From Pisaster brevispinus (lineage: Eukaryota > Echinodermata > Asteroidea > Forcipulatida > Asteriidae): DNA of 64,000 bases. Below the pieces are notes generated by a model. The model saw only the letters and a list, made by a program, of their open reading frames with translations, did no database searches and had not been told where the DNA came from. The DNA lies in assembly GCA_023634235.1 (NCBI GenBank), contig JAMKCF010000009.1, forward strand, positions 4,712,001-4,776,000. Reading direction: 5' to 3'. The translations under genes and the position numbers were made by a program. Below, piece by piece: positions 1 through 12,900 of this stretch (positions are counted from its first letter, which is position 1; every line of letters begins with the position of its first letter).

Positions 1-703
1 ATAGTTTATTTTGTCAGGTCTTCATTGAAGATAAACTTCATCATTTCAGGAACTGGATTTTGATCATTTGCGCACCATTCATCAGCGACTCACATGTACT
101 TAAACTATAAAATGCAATGTAAAACTTGTACATGTACATGTATGTATTTTGTAATCAAGAGACAGTGAAAGGCTTAACCCTTGACAACATTGTTGATTGT
201 GTTGACATGTAGCACTCATGAATGGAAAGCAAATTCCACAGTAAGTTATGTGAGGTTCCCTCCCCAAACACCCTTCTGGACATTCATGGGCTTCTTAGTG
301 GTTTCTTAACTGCCTTTCACCTCTGTGGACCCGATTCGAATCCCACTTTGGGCTTTGGACTTGAGCCTTGCATGTGGATTGAGTTTTCAGTCCCTAGGAA
401 ACCTAATTGCAGGATTTTTCCCCCGGTGGAGATTCCCCCCCCCTCCACACATCTAAAACTGTGACATCTTCTCTTCGCATGTATCTTTAGGGCCTATGGT
501 TCAAAGTCCTAGGGTTTTTGAGGGTTGAACTTGGTTTCATTAACAGAACAATAAAACTGAAACTTTCTTCAAATTTGTTTCTCTTCACATGTGTCTCCTC
601 AGGCCTACAGGCTATGCACGTTATCATAAAATGCATACATGTAATCGGAATGACAATTCAGAGAATTTCTTTTGACGTCTCAACCCTTCTTTAAAAGACT
701 TAC
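1..703. other. Intron 2 of the PPP2R5E-like gene (part)
   Basis: No further B56 coding sequence is seen on the minus strand. Contains TACATG-rich sequence and a short C-run near 435. No named repeat recognised. Confidence 0.6.
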
Positions 704-900
704 CATGTGGATGACTTCTGGATAAATTTCCTCTGATAGCACACCCCTCTCCGTCGTTATATAGTCCACCAGCTCATTCAGACTAGCCCTCTTGATCTCC
801 TTGCCCTTCAAGTCAGACACTGCATCCATGAAGTCAAACACACAGCTACACTGGCCTAGCTTCTTCACCACTAGGTCGTGCTTCTCCGGCTGGGGTGTGT
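704..900 (-). CDS. PPP2R5E: PPP2R5E-like coding exon 2 (residues 48-113)
   Basis: The acceptor CCTTTTGCAG precedes 900 and the donor GTAAGT follows 704. The open frame extends upstream to 1063, but that part is intron read-through and has no B56 similarity. The exon ends on a codon boundary after YPEVIHM. Confidence 0.9.
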
Positions 901-3900
901 CTGCAAAAGGGAGCAAAGGGATGGTGGTTAGCATCTCGTACGGCAAGAGCATGTGGGTCAGCGGTTTTATCACCATCGGATCAAGGAGGCTATCCACGAT
1001 CATGGTGCTGGACATGTTAGCCTCCGACGACAGGCAACAGGCGCGAGTGTAATCAAGACTCACTTTAAGATGTTACAACTAATCGTAAGTCACAGGCTTC
1101 ACAATAATTTTCACTTTAGGAGTACAAAGTACAAAGTCAACATGTGATGCATACTGAATGGCTGTTATCATATTCAAAACTTGAGCAGTTATGGCTGCCT
1201 TTGAGTTAACAGAAAGAAAGAAAAAAAAAACAGCCCTAGTTGAGGATATATCCGATATTAACCAGGCAAACTGCCAAGGCTGATTATGAGAGCTAAGAAC
1301 CGCATGGGACTTGAGCGTTTCAGACATGCACTCCGTGCGCTCCTAAAGGATATGACATGAGGATACTTAATCCAGGCCCAAAATAGAGCAGCCATATTTA
1401 GGTCTTGATAAAGAGAAAAAAAGTTTACTCGGGACCGCTAATCAGAGTTGGCTGTGCCAGTACGCTGAAAGGTTAAAACTGATTCAGACAGGATTACACT
1501 TAATTAAAGATGCCAGGTCATCTCACACATACATATAGATAACGTTTGTATTTTTAATCCGAGGTCTTACAAATTCATATCAAAAATAAAGTAGGGCCTA
1601 TACATAGGTTTGTACATGTACAAGGCTGGACCATTAGAAAATAAATTATAAAGAGATGACATACAGTCAGGAAGACCTCTGAGACATGAGAATATGAACG
1701 ATCCCTTAGGTTTTTAAGCAGAGTCTGACAGTGTATAATACACTTAAAATCCCAAATCCTTCTAAGTTCTGCCAAAGTGAAGGATTCAGAATGACTGGGG
1801 CCGGTAGGCCCAATCAACAAATGTGCTTATCACGGGGTCAGGCAGTCCAATCTTGTCCAAGTCCAAACAATTTGGTGTAGAGTGACAGGAGAAAAGGGAA
1901 TGGGAGGATTAAGGCCTCGTGCTAGCCAAAATGCCTAGTATGTAACGGTTTTTATACATGAAAGTCTAAGTACCGAAATGTACATTGTACACATAGACAA
2001 TGTACATGTAAAGTACTCACGGTTTGCACAATATTTTGTACATATGTATGTAACCAATGATTCTTGGGTGGGGGGGGGGGGGGAGTACTGTACTTTGGTG
2101 AACATGTACATCTGTGTACACATGGTCCCCAGTGGTGATAGCAGTAATCCCCTATGGTTCAAAATATATAGTACACTAACTTCACTCACATATTGTGCAT
2201 GATTGAAAATGTACACTATGCACATGTTCAATTGTGTGGTTTACGTACATGTCCACTGTAATACTACAAACGATGGCAGAGAAGAAGAAAAAAAACACCA
2301 AAAAACAGGCAAATTGAAGACTTACATTTAATTTAAAAGCACGACATTGAGGACTTTGTGACGACCCGTTCGGGTGATGAAAAGTGGTGCTTGGTGGTTT
2401 GACTGTGACCCCCTGCAAGACACGTGTACTTGTCGAATGTAGCGTGTGTCACATGCTACATGGGTGAACCGTACACATGACGCATACGTGGATCATATAC
2501 ATGTACACTGGTTCCCAACAATTGCAATTGATTGCTATTGTTCACACCTTCAAACAGTCGGTATTCGGTATGCCCTGTTTAGGGATACTGTATGAATGCC
2601 ATCATGAAAAGATTTGTTCTGTTTATTTCCAATTGCACAGTCATGACTGAATAACTTGCACCACACAATGACCTTACATTTATTTTGGACAGTGTGAAAA
2701 CCATGGACGCTACAATTGACAATGCCGATCTCTATTTTGTCAACAAATACAATTACATGTTATCATGAGAATGACAGTGTAAACACCAGGGTTCTCCCCC
2801 GGTTTTTCCAAAACTATGGGGCATTCTGGACCAACATTTGTGTATGTTTGGCCGAAGCACACTAAATCGAAACAACATCTTCGAAATGTTTTCTACTTGG
2901 TGTTTATCATGGTTTTAAAAGCGCTACTGTGAAAGCTGGAGCATTCTTTATGGTTTTCTCTCAATTTTTTTCAGAATAAATTGTTTATTTGTTTTTATTT
3001 TTTTCATTTTTTTTCCCGAAGTAAAGCCATCATCGCAATCCATCGTGCATTTTGTCTCAACTGAAATGCTTCTCAATCCACAGAAATTATTGAAACAAAT
3101 CTCAAGCAAAAATATTTTCTGTACCAGAACAGACTTAAACGACCTACATGGCAAGTGCTTCAGGGCCTGGTCATGACCGAGCAATTGGGATTCCATATAT
3201 TGCAAGACGAGAGAATAATCAGAGGAGCCAACCACACGGATCAATAACACTGAAAAGGTCACATTCAGCGGGCAACCTGAAATATTATGGCAACAAAAGT
3301 GCCATCATCTGGGAGCTCTTAGCTGACTTCTATCGATTAGAGCCGGGGCCAAATGTGAGCCACGAGTCCTCCAGTGGGCTACCCTATTAACAACCAGTAG
3401 GTCTTAACACCTGAGTGGAGATGAACGTGTTCTTCACAAATTGAAACCCTACAGTTACCAGCACTTTTGATGTACATGTACCTTACGCCATTATAAACAC
3501 GCAAGGGTCACAGTCCCACCAGACCAGAATGTCTCACGCCGTGAATCAGGGGTTTCAACAGTTCATTGTAGCTGTAGCAAAAAGTGCTATCTGCAAGTTG
3601 AATACCTGTGTGCAAACTGTGCATTTGTCACTGCTTTATCGACTAGATAGCCATGTTCACATTGAATTAATGTTTTAAACCAACCCATGGGTAAATCTTA
3701 CCAGTGTCCAAACTTGGATTATACATGCGCAAACTAACCGAGATGACAGTGAAACGAACCCACTGACTAAACATAAACACATGAGGGCGCTACACCAGTG
3801 ACCTCAAACCATATGTGACAAAAGACATGACCTGGCTTGTAAACAATAATCGAAGAGCAGCTTGGCAAATAAAAGTAAGAAAAACGACGCAAATAAAGGG

Positions 3901-6900
3901 ACGCCATTTCTGAGTTCTGTCTACCACCACAAAAACTTGAGTTAAAGCCGAGGCAAACAAAAAATTAAAATAAATAAATAAATAACATGAGGGGAAAAAG
4001 GAAAGTTCAAACAAAGAGAAATTGTCACGCATGTCATAGTTCAATTCCATATGCCACATGACCAGGGCTTTACAGCAAACTGGACATGGTATTTTACTGG
4101 TCAGTTTTATTGGGACGATGCGTCCCCACTGGACTTGACTAGGTTAGCTTACCTGGAGAGAAGGTGGCTGGTTAAACTGCCCAGTGTACTCGGTTAACTT
4201 ACCTGTGAAATTTTCCTGGGCTGTTTGCATGGGACTTAAAAAGCTCAAATTACTCCACTTGATTGGTTAGTTTACTCCCAAAAAGTCCACTGCCAACATG
4301 GCTTATGAATACGGTCCAAGGGCTTATTTCACAAAGCACTAAGATTCATCTTAATACTGCCATGTAGTGATTTGGATTGTGACAGACAAATCCCGCTTAG
4401 CAGCAATAGACTTCCGGCCAACGTGCCAAGTGATGCACAAATCTTTTGACTGGTCCCACACCTGCCTAAATTCCTCACGTATGTATGTAAAAAACATGTG
4501 CGATGTTAGCCATTTTTCCTATTTACCCTTAGCCTTTTGTCAAGGCCTTCATAGCTGGGACAACTCTGTAGCCATGAAGCGACTGGAACCGGAGATCGCT
4601 TTCACGTGTGGTCTCCGGTTCCAGTCGCTTTTCGGCATCGTGGCTACGAAGCTGTCCAAGCCAGGAAAGCCTTGACAAGGCCAATTTATTCTCAAATCCG
4701 ATTACATATTGTAGACACAATAAGGTTTTGATTCTCAAGTTCCAACCTAAATGTTTGCTGTGTGTTGTTGGGTTCTTTAAATCAAGCTGCATACATGTTG
4801 GTGTTACTTAGAAACTAACAAGTGAATCCCAATCAATGCTTCAACATATGGTACAGTATACAGTAACAATTCAGACACTTCCATAAAATTGAGCAATCAA
4901 TAGAAATGACTATAGACTGCGTCTCTCTAAGCCTTCCTTACATATATCCAACTAACAACTTATAACGCATACAAAGGGAACATTATTGACCCTAAATGAC
5001 TCCCTATTCACTGTTCGTTTGACTGCATGGATTCATCCACTGATTTATGAATAAGGAAAGTGAGTGACAGGTTTACCGTGTCTACCAGAAAAAGGTCCTT
5101 CACTCGGCAACAGTCTAAAAAAAGAAGAAAAAAAAAGACAAAAACGTGTAACATGAATTTACTTCCTCTGCTGTAGTTAATTTCCTACAGAAGCACTACA
5201 TGTACCAATGATTGGACATGTAACATAACATTAATAGTGTATTTATAATGCCCTTTTCAAGCCAAGTACATGAGGCCCCTAAAAGCACCATACAAAAATT
5301 ATTATCCCTGTTCATTGGGCCCTCAAATTCCTAATACCATCTCAACTCCTTAGGAGTAATGCTGCACCAGCAGCCAAATGAGCACACAGGTTGCTAATCA
5401 TTGCAGGCACCCATTTACATACTCCTGGGTGATAAGACCCAAATATAGAACATGTACAATGTAAATGTACATAATCTACCTAAATCACTGAGTTTCAGTA
5501 CTAATTTTTGTTTTCAACACTTGTTCCTGAGCTGGTTTCTTTGGGACTCTACAAGTTCGCTTTCTGTGGAATTCTAACACTACTATGTACATGTACAATC
5601 CAGTTTAAACTGATCAATGTTGAAGTGTAACGTGGGGCAAATAGTAAAGCTCAAAATGGAGCTTTAAGGGTGAAAACAATCACAAACAACGGGCACAGCA
5701 CTGTCAAACTTTAGTAGATCCTTCCTTGTAGCTGTAGAGCCAGGCTTTAAAGGTTACCCCCATTTTAAGATAACCCATTTTTAATTAAGCAGGAGAGGGG
5801 AAAATGAAATAAAATGTCACCAAATTAAATCCAAGCTGCAGAACTTACAGTTTACATGTATTATTATTGAACTGCCAAGAGTGTCAACACCACACCTCTA
5901 ACAAAAAAGGTGCAATATTACTTGCAACTTGTTGACGGATCAAACTCTGCAACACTTTTTTAACTGCGGGATTGGCTTAGAACGCAGTGCAGTTAATCAG
6001 GCGTTACATGTACTCACCAGTAAAACTACATGGACATGTATCGCTATGGTGAAACTAAATATGTACAGGTATGTCCATTGTTTACGTATTGTAGGCACCA
6101 TGCTTGGATAGGAGCGTGTGTGTGTGTGTGTGTGTGTATGCGTGTGTTTTACCGCAAAGCTCTATAAATGGTTTTTACATGGTTGATCCATGCAGGAAGA
6201 GTGTAGTGGCTAGATACACATCTATGCTTAAATTTATACATCAAGAAGGATATGAGAATTATCCCCATTATGGTCAATTACATCCATCTCCCACAGCTTT
6301 CATAAACAGCACTCATACGTGTCCTCCGGAACGTCTTCAAATTGAGTGCTCTTTGAGTACAGAAACTATCCAGCTCAGGGAGGAGAGTTTCCGTGCACAA
6401 TGCACCAATTGTAAATAATGTCCAACAATGGGACATCTTCTGGGGCTGTCTGTATGCTATTATTATATACATCGTCTTCTTGATGACAATTCAGTGACGT
6501 AAATGTAGCACTGTGTACCCTTGGACTGAGACGCTGCTAATTTGATTATGGATACTAACTAAGACTGCATTGTACGTATATGCAAACCCATCACGCACAA
6601 GTTCACATTTTAACATGTCATGTATTATATGTAGTCATAAAATACCCTTTGGAGTGAATATTGTTATTTTTTCTGCTTAAGAAATAAAACATACGTTGAA
6701 ATACTGTCCCTTTATTTCGTGTTGTTTTCCCTTAATTTGTTTATCAAATTAAGACCTGAGTAGTTGTTTTTTAATTCTAGTGAAACAAGACACAAATTCA
6801 GCCGTGTTTCTATAGTATTGTACCTGTAGCTACACATTCACATTACAGTACAGGTTGCAACATGTAAAATTATAAGCATTACATACGTGCAACTGTACAT

Positions 6901-9900
6901 GTAACTTATTTTTGTTAGGAATTTTTATAAGCATTATGCTGCATATTAAACAGGTTTTATGTGAAGTTCAGACTTCTTTGTAACCTGTGCAGTTTTGTCA
7001 TTTAAGCAAATTCTAAAAAGCATTTTACAACAGGAAGTAGTTGACATACCATTCCAAGCATTTCAACCAGAAACATTTCAACGACACACATGAAAAACCC
7101 CAAAAGCAAGCGCCGCAAAAAAACAAAAAAAGTACCACAAGGACGACCAACTGGGCCGATTCAATTATGCAAATTATACAAAATCCTCTCAGGGTCTTGT
7201 AGTGTAAAGGACACCACAGCGATCAACATCCAGAGAGCCTTCCCTCATTCTGCTAGAATCCCACAGTCTGTGTACATTGTGCATTTTAACGACAACGGTC
7301 CCCAGCCAGGGTTCTGACATGTACATCGCCTGTGATGAATGCAAAGCAATTATGAAATTATGCGGCCCAGCGATGTCAACCTATCACTGAACCCTTGTGA
7401 GTTACTCAGGCATAAAGCATTCAGCGCCAACATCTTAACCTTTAATGTAAGACATACTCTACAGATCTGCATCATATAGAATTTTAATGAACGTAATAAT
7501 ACAAAGCGTCTGTAATTTTGTTGTTCCTCAGTTGCTGGTTTTGTTATTCATGCAAAGCTGCCCGGATTATTAAAACAAAAGATATTGGTTTTGACGTAAC
7601 ATACATTGCTTGGGAAAATTACTTCATAAATAAGTACAGTACAAGTGACCTTTTAATCCAAACTGCATTGTACATGTATAGAAAACTATTCAGCTTAACT
7701 TAAATGTTATTTTCGTTGTATGTAGCATGCTATGTTCATCACTAATACTACTACTAATAAAAGTCTTTTATATAGCGCCCTCAACCCAAACAGGGTTCTG
7801 AGGCACTTTACGGAGATAAAAATACCAAGACAAGAAAAAATAAACAAACCTAGAGCAAAGAAAGCCTGTCCCACAAGGGCAACAAACGCAAAAAAAAGAA
7901 AAAAGAAGAGCAACAAGAAAATAACTTGCGCAAATTACATCCAGTGTGCTGACCAGCAGTCTTGACCCGTTACAAAACAGGAACAATAAAAGCAATACTG
8001 AAACGACACCAAAACCTTGGCAGTAGCCAATCGCCTCAGCATAAATAAAGCATTAGATACAAAGTTTACAGGCAAAAATCACTGTTTTCTTTATTTCATG
8101 AACAAAATAATGGTTGTATTTTTTTTTTGCAAGTTCGCCCCGAACAAGGCCAAAAAGCCACTCTTGGTGAGGGATTACAAGAAGAAAATATTTAAGATGA
8201 AAATAACTCGGGGGAGCTGAAGGTACACGTACATGTAGGAATTGATATTCCTCTTAACAGTCAAGATTGAAGGATAGGGGGGACAATGCACCAGGCAAGG
8301 AGTTCAGAAAATGTTAAAAACAATATAAATAAATTTAATAAAATTATTATTATCATTTTTTAAATCAGAAATGGCTGTTAAATGGTGTACTCTCTGCTGT
8401 AGTATGTGTCATTATTCAATACCCAAAGTACAAAACCCAGCATTAATTTGTTTTTCTTTTGAAAGAAAATGGTAAAAAATTGTCAATCCTGTCCCCTAAA
8501 TGCAGTGTACATTTCATAAATACTATGTACAATGTACGTAAACTAGATATCAGTTACCACGAATCCACATCACAATACATCTTTAAGGTATTATACAGGA
8601 TTGGTGAGAATAAAACAAATCATTGATTAATTTTAGTCTAACAGCTCACTGATTATGAAGTTCATGCTAGAACTTTCTTTTTTTTCTTCAGAATATTTCC
8701 CTCTGACTTTGAGTCATATATTCGAGAAAACTATCGGAAAACCTTTTAAAAAAGTCACAGCTTACTTTGTTCGTACAACCAAAATTAAGAACAATGTGTT
8801 TGCATGTTGACAATTTTGCAATGGTTTTTCACTATTTTCTCTGATTCACACAACGGATTAAGCCCCAAATTTCACAGGTTTGTTACTTCATGCGTACGGT
8901 TGATCACACAAATCATGAACACCGACTACGACTATTTTGTCAGCTCTACCAATCCTGTATAATACCTATAAATCTAAATGCTTTTATAGAAGTACTTCAT
9001 ATAACAGCAGATAATGTGACCTTTCAGATACTCCAACATTCACAGTGCAGTGCATTACATGGAGATGCAGTGTTCATTATCAGTGTACAATTTGTACATT
9101 TACTTTTGGAAAACCACAGTGTGCACAATGTATGAAACTTTTGTTCAAAAATGGGGGTCAAGATAATGTTTGATATTAAATTTTTCTAGTTACACGTACT
9201 TTACTTGAGGGCAAAATACAAAATGTACATGTACACACATGTACCGGAATAATCAAAAACTGAATAAATTGTTATACAGATCTATACATCAAGATCATTT
9301 AAATGCATAATCCAGAATACAATATGCCTACAGCATTATATCCTGCCTGCATGACATTCACAATGTACATGTCGCTGAAATAGTGTTCCATGCAAGAATC
9401 ACTATTGGTTTACCCCCATGTGAAGCAGTCTCTATTGTCTCCTTCGTCACAGAATACATGTTTGTAGCTCTTCAGATAAATGAGATCCTAGCGACGGCAT
9501 ATTAATTTTAATACACACTTCCAGCAAATACTGGAGAGAGAAAGACCTACCTTTTGTCCACATGCATGACAGACGCATTACCACTCTAGTAATAATCCCG
9601 GCCTCAGTCACAGGCAGACTTTCACCGCATCTCAGCAATTTCTCCTCAAACAAATGCCATTTAGTCCACACTTGATCAAAAATCTAACCCTTCAAAGGTA
9701 TTTCTGATTAAACCATACAGAGAGAAAGAGAGGGAGGGAAAAAAAAACACCCAGCTTGGACTGTGGACCCTCTTCTTACATGAATGCTGCAAATGAGCAA
9801 ATGAAGAACTACATGTACATGTACATGTATGGACTGAACACAGCAGTGATCCCGGATGGTTTACATGTATACATTTAGGTTGGACTGACTGGATTCAAGC

Positions 9901-12900
9901 CAGTATTCGTTGACTGTGGATAAGAAGTCAGATGGTGGACGAAATAAGATATTCACTACCAGTACAAGGTCACAAGTACACATATGTACATCGGAATTGG
10001 GGCCAGGGTATAATGCAGATGATGCTGATAAACATCATATACATGAACAAGGCATTGACGTCATAGCTGGCCGGAACACCAGGCTGTGTGGTTGAAAGTG
10101 ATTAAGTGCGCAGATGCAGGTCTCTCTTTTTTTCCCCTCTCTCTCTTCCTCTCTCTCACCATCCACATACACCTAGAGACAAATCCTATTGATTAGTGGC
10201 TCATCTTAGCTTTTTACTTCAATACCACGGCCACAGTTTTCTTCGTGTCCACAGGGGGAAACTGCGTATATATATATATGCAATCTCTGGCGCGGAGTTC
10301 AGCATTGACAACATATCAATACTCCACTGCCAGTGCCATGCCCAGCGTTATGGCAAGGCGAAATGGCGGCAGTGGTCTTGTGTACATTGCACTTATCATC
10401 TGTTCAATCAGCTACCCTGGTAATTAGATGGCAAGAAGGAAGCAATTTTTAAAGAGTACTCTCTGGGAGGCTACTTTCTGCACATTACACTGTGGTTACT
10501 ACATGTGCAGTGGTATTCTACATGCTCTTGACATTTTGTACACCAATATCTGGCTTAAGCACAAAAAATAGCTAAGCACAACATAAGTTAACATGTTCAA
10601 TCTGTGGCTGGTCCCATGCCCATTTTTGCTTAGCAAACAATTGTTTAGGCAATATTTGCTGTTTTTAAAGCAGCTCTATGAAATTGAGCCCTGACTGCAT
10701 GTAATACACTGTAAATCCTCTGCTGCATCCATTTCCACAACCGTAAATTGTCTATTTTTAGCAGAAAGAACATCACATGCAGGATTTTTTTCCAAAAGCT
10801 GGTACATATTCTAGGATCTCAATACTTGTTCTGTATTCAATTACACACGAAATTGAGAAAACTCTTCCTCTTTGGTAAAACTCTTCCTCTTTGGTAAAAC
10901 GTGTACAGTATTGTGCACTTCTACATACTGCACATTGTGCATCTGCATACACACAATTTGCGATACATCTCAAGTCTTCGGTTACATACATTTACACACT
11001 TTTAAAGGTCATCAAACACGTCTTCTCTTCCTGAAAACCCTTACAGTCCCAATTCCTTGTATATCCATTTGCCAAAGTACAGGATTCCAAAGGACTGGGG
11101 CCAGTAAACCCATTCACCCTTACACTAACAGACTAGGACCTTTTGCTGACACATCGCCTAAATCCTCCTATCCTTCAGAAGTTAAAAAAACCTAAAAGAG
11201 CCAAAATTCTTCTAAACCCTCCTGGTTTCTTCAATATGACTGCTGGCCAAAATCCTTCTAAAACCTCCTGTGCCGACTTCATCATCACATTCATAACCCC
11301 AACTGTTGATACCCTTCAGAATCCCACTTTGGCCAAACTGCATACGGCCTAAATCTTTCTATTTCCTCTTGTGTCCAAAATAACCCGATAGCCCAATTCC
11401 TTCAAATAACCTCTCACAGTAGAAACCCATTACGGCCCAACACCTTCTGGAACTTCCTTTACTGCAATGCCCTGATAGCCCAAGTTCTCCTAATTCCTTT
11501 ACTTTGACAAAGAGGACATTGAAGGAGTTGGGCTAGTTAGGGTTAATCATGGCTCGTCACAGGGTCAGGCATTCCAAACTCAAATAAGTGACATAGGAGG
11601 AAATTGGGCCACACTCTAGCCAAACTGGCTAATCCGTAACTGTAGTGTAAGGGTTTGAAGGCATTTGAACTTTGGCCCTACATGTACTTCTCAAGCTTAA
11701 CATACTTAACATATCATTTAGCAATCAAGTTGGTTGATGTACACATGAACATGTACAGTGCAAACATGGTAAACAATGCACACAGCTGGGTACATTGTTT
11801 GATTACATGCCAACTGATTTTAACTGTTTCCCAGCAACAAATTAATACTGAAAGCTTTGGATACTGTAATCAACTGAATCCAAGTCACTGTGTTATATAA
11901 CACATGTGTGTAGGTTTTACAAAATGCCCATGCACATAATATAAATTGTCTGGTAAAAACACTGCATTAAGATACAAGCTTTCATTGATTTGGCGAGGTG
12001 GGTTTCAGGAAGATCCACGAACGACACTGCGCACATGAGGCAGAAAAACCTGTTATTACCCACGATATTCTTACCGCCCTGTGTGTTACATCCTCTTATT
12101 TAGCCAGGGGTCCAACCACTGAAAGACGGAGCTTCCAACATTGGTGAGCTTGTACAATGTATCTGACGTCTATCGCTCGAAAGCCCTATCGCGTGATCAT
12201 ATATTCCGGCTAACCATAGGCGACTATGGGCAAACCGAAGTTGTAAACAAGAGCATTCGATTCAGCTCTAGTGTACCCTTTACATGTAATTTGGCCTCAA
12301 CAACGAGTTCCTTAAATGACATTCCAAATTGTCAGAAAGTACAATGGTTCTGTTTGTTCTTCTTTAAAAAATAATGTTCTACACAACTTGATTATTCTAA
12401 CAACATCACTCATTAGCAGGCAGAAAATAATGCCTATTTTCTGCTAATTAAAAATCAGCAGAGAATCAGTCACATTTTATGTAGTATAAATGATGAGGTA
12501 TTTGGGTTGGTGCACTTTTTATTTTTTGGCTACTCATTGTACCAAGTTGTTTTGCAGTTAAAAGCAGCTCTGTGACATTGGGCCCATGTATGTGTACATG
12601 TATGTGTAGGCTACATGTACATTACATTGTCACCTGCCATTCTACAATCAATACACATGTGCAAACTATACAGCACAGTATTTATAACAAATGCTATTTC
12701 ATGCTTGTATAAATGTGCAAGTGTAACATGGAATGTGTACACACACAGAGTACATGTGTCTTGTCAAAATCTAGAGAGGGTGACCTTATCCCATCCAGGC
12801 CAAACATATGTAGCATCCTTCATCCGGATCTGTTTTGGCTGTTAGGTTGCACAGCATGAATCTACTGATATTACCTTAGCCTCCCCAGATGCAGACTTCG

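Noticed and set aside
901..1063. N-terminal extension of the B56 exon frame with an apparent ATG at 1063
   Set aside because: Similarity stops exactly at the TTTTGCAG acceptor, and the true N-terminus is at 27174-27315.
4367..4811. Overlapping frames on both strands at 4367-4811
   Set aside because: They are by-products of the foldback, whose arms are reverse complements.
6104..6418. 104-codon frame starting in the GT repeat
   Set aside because: It begins in a microsatellite and shows no similarity.
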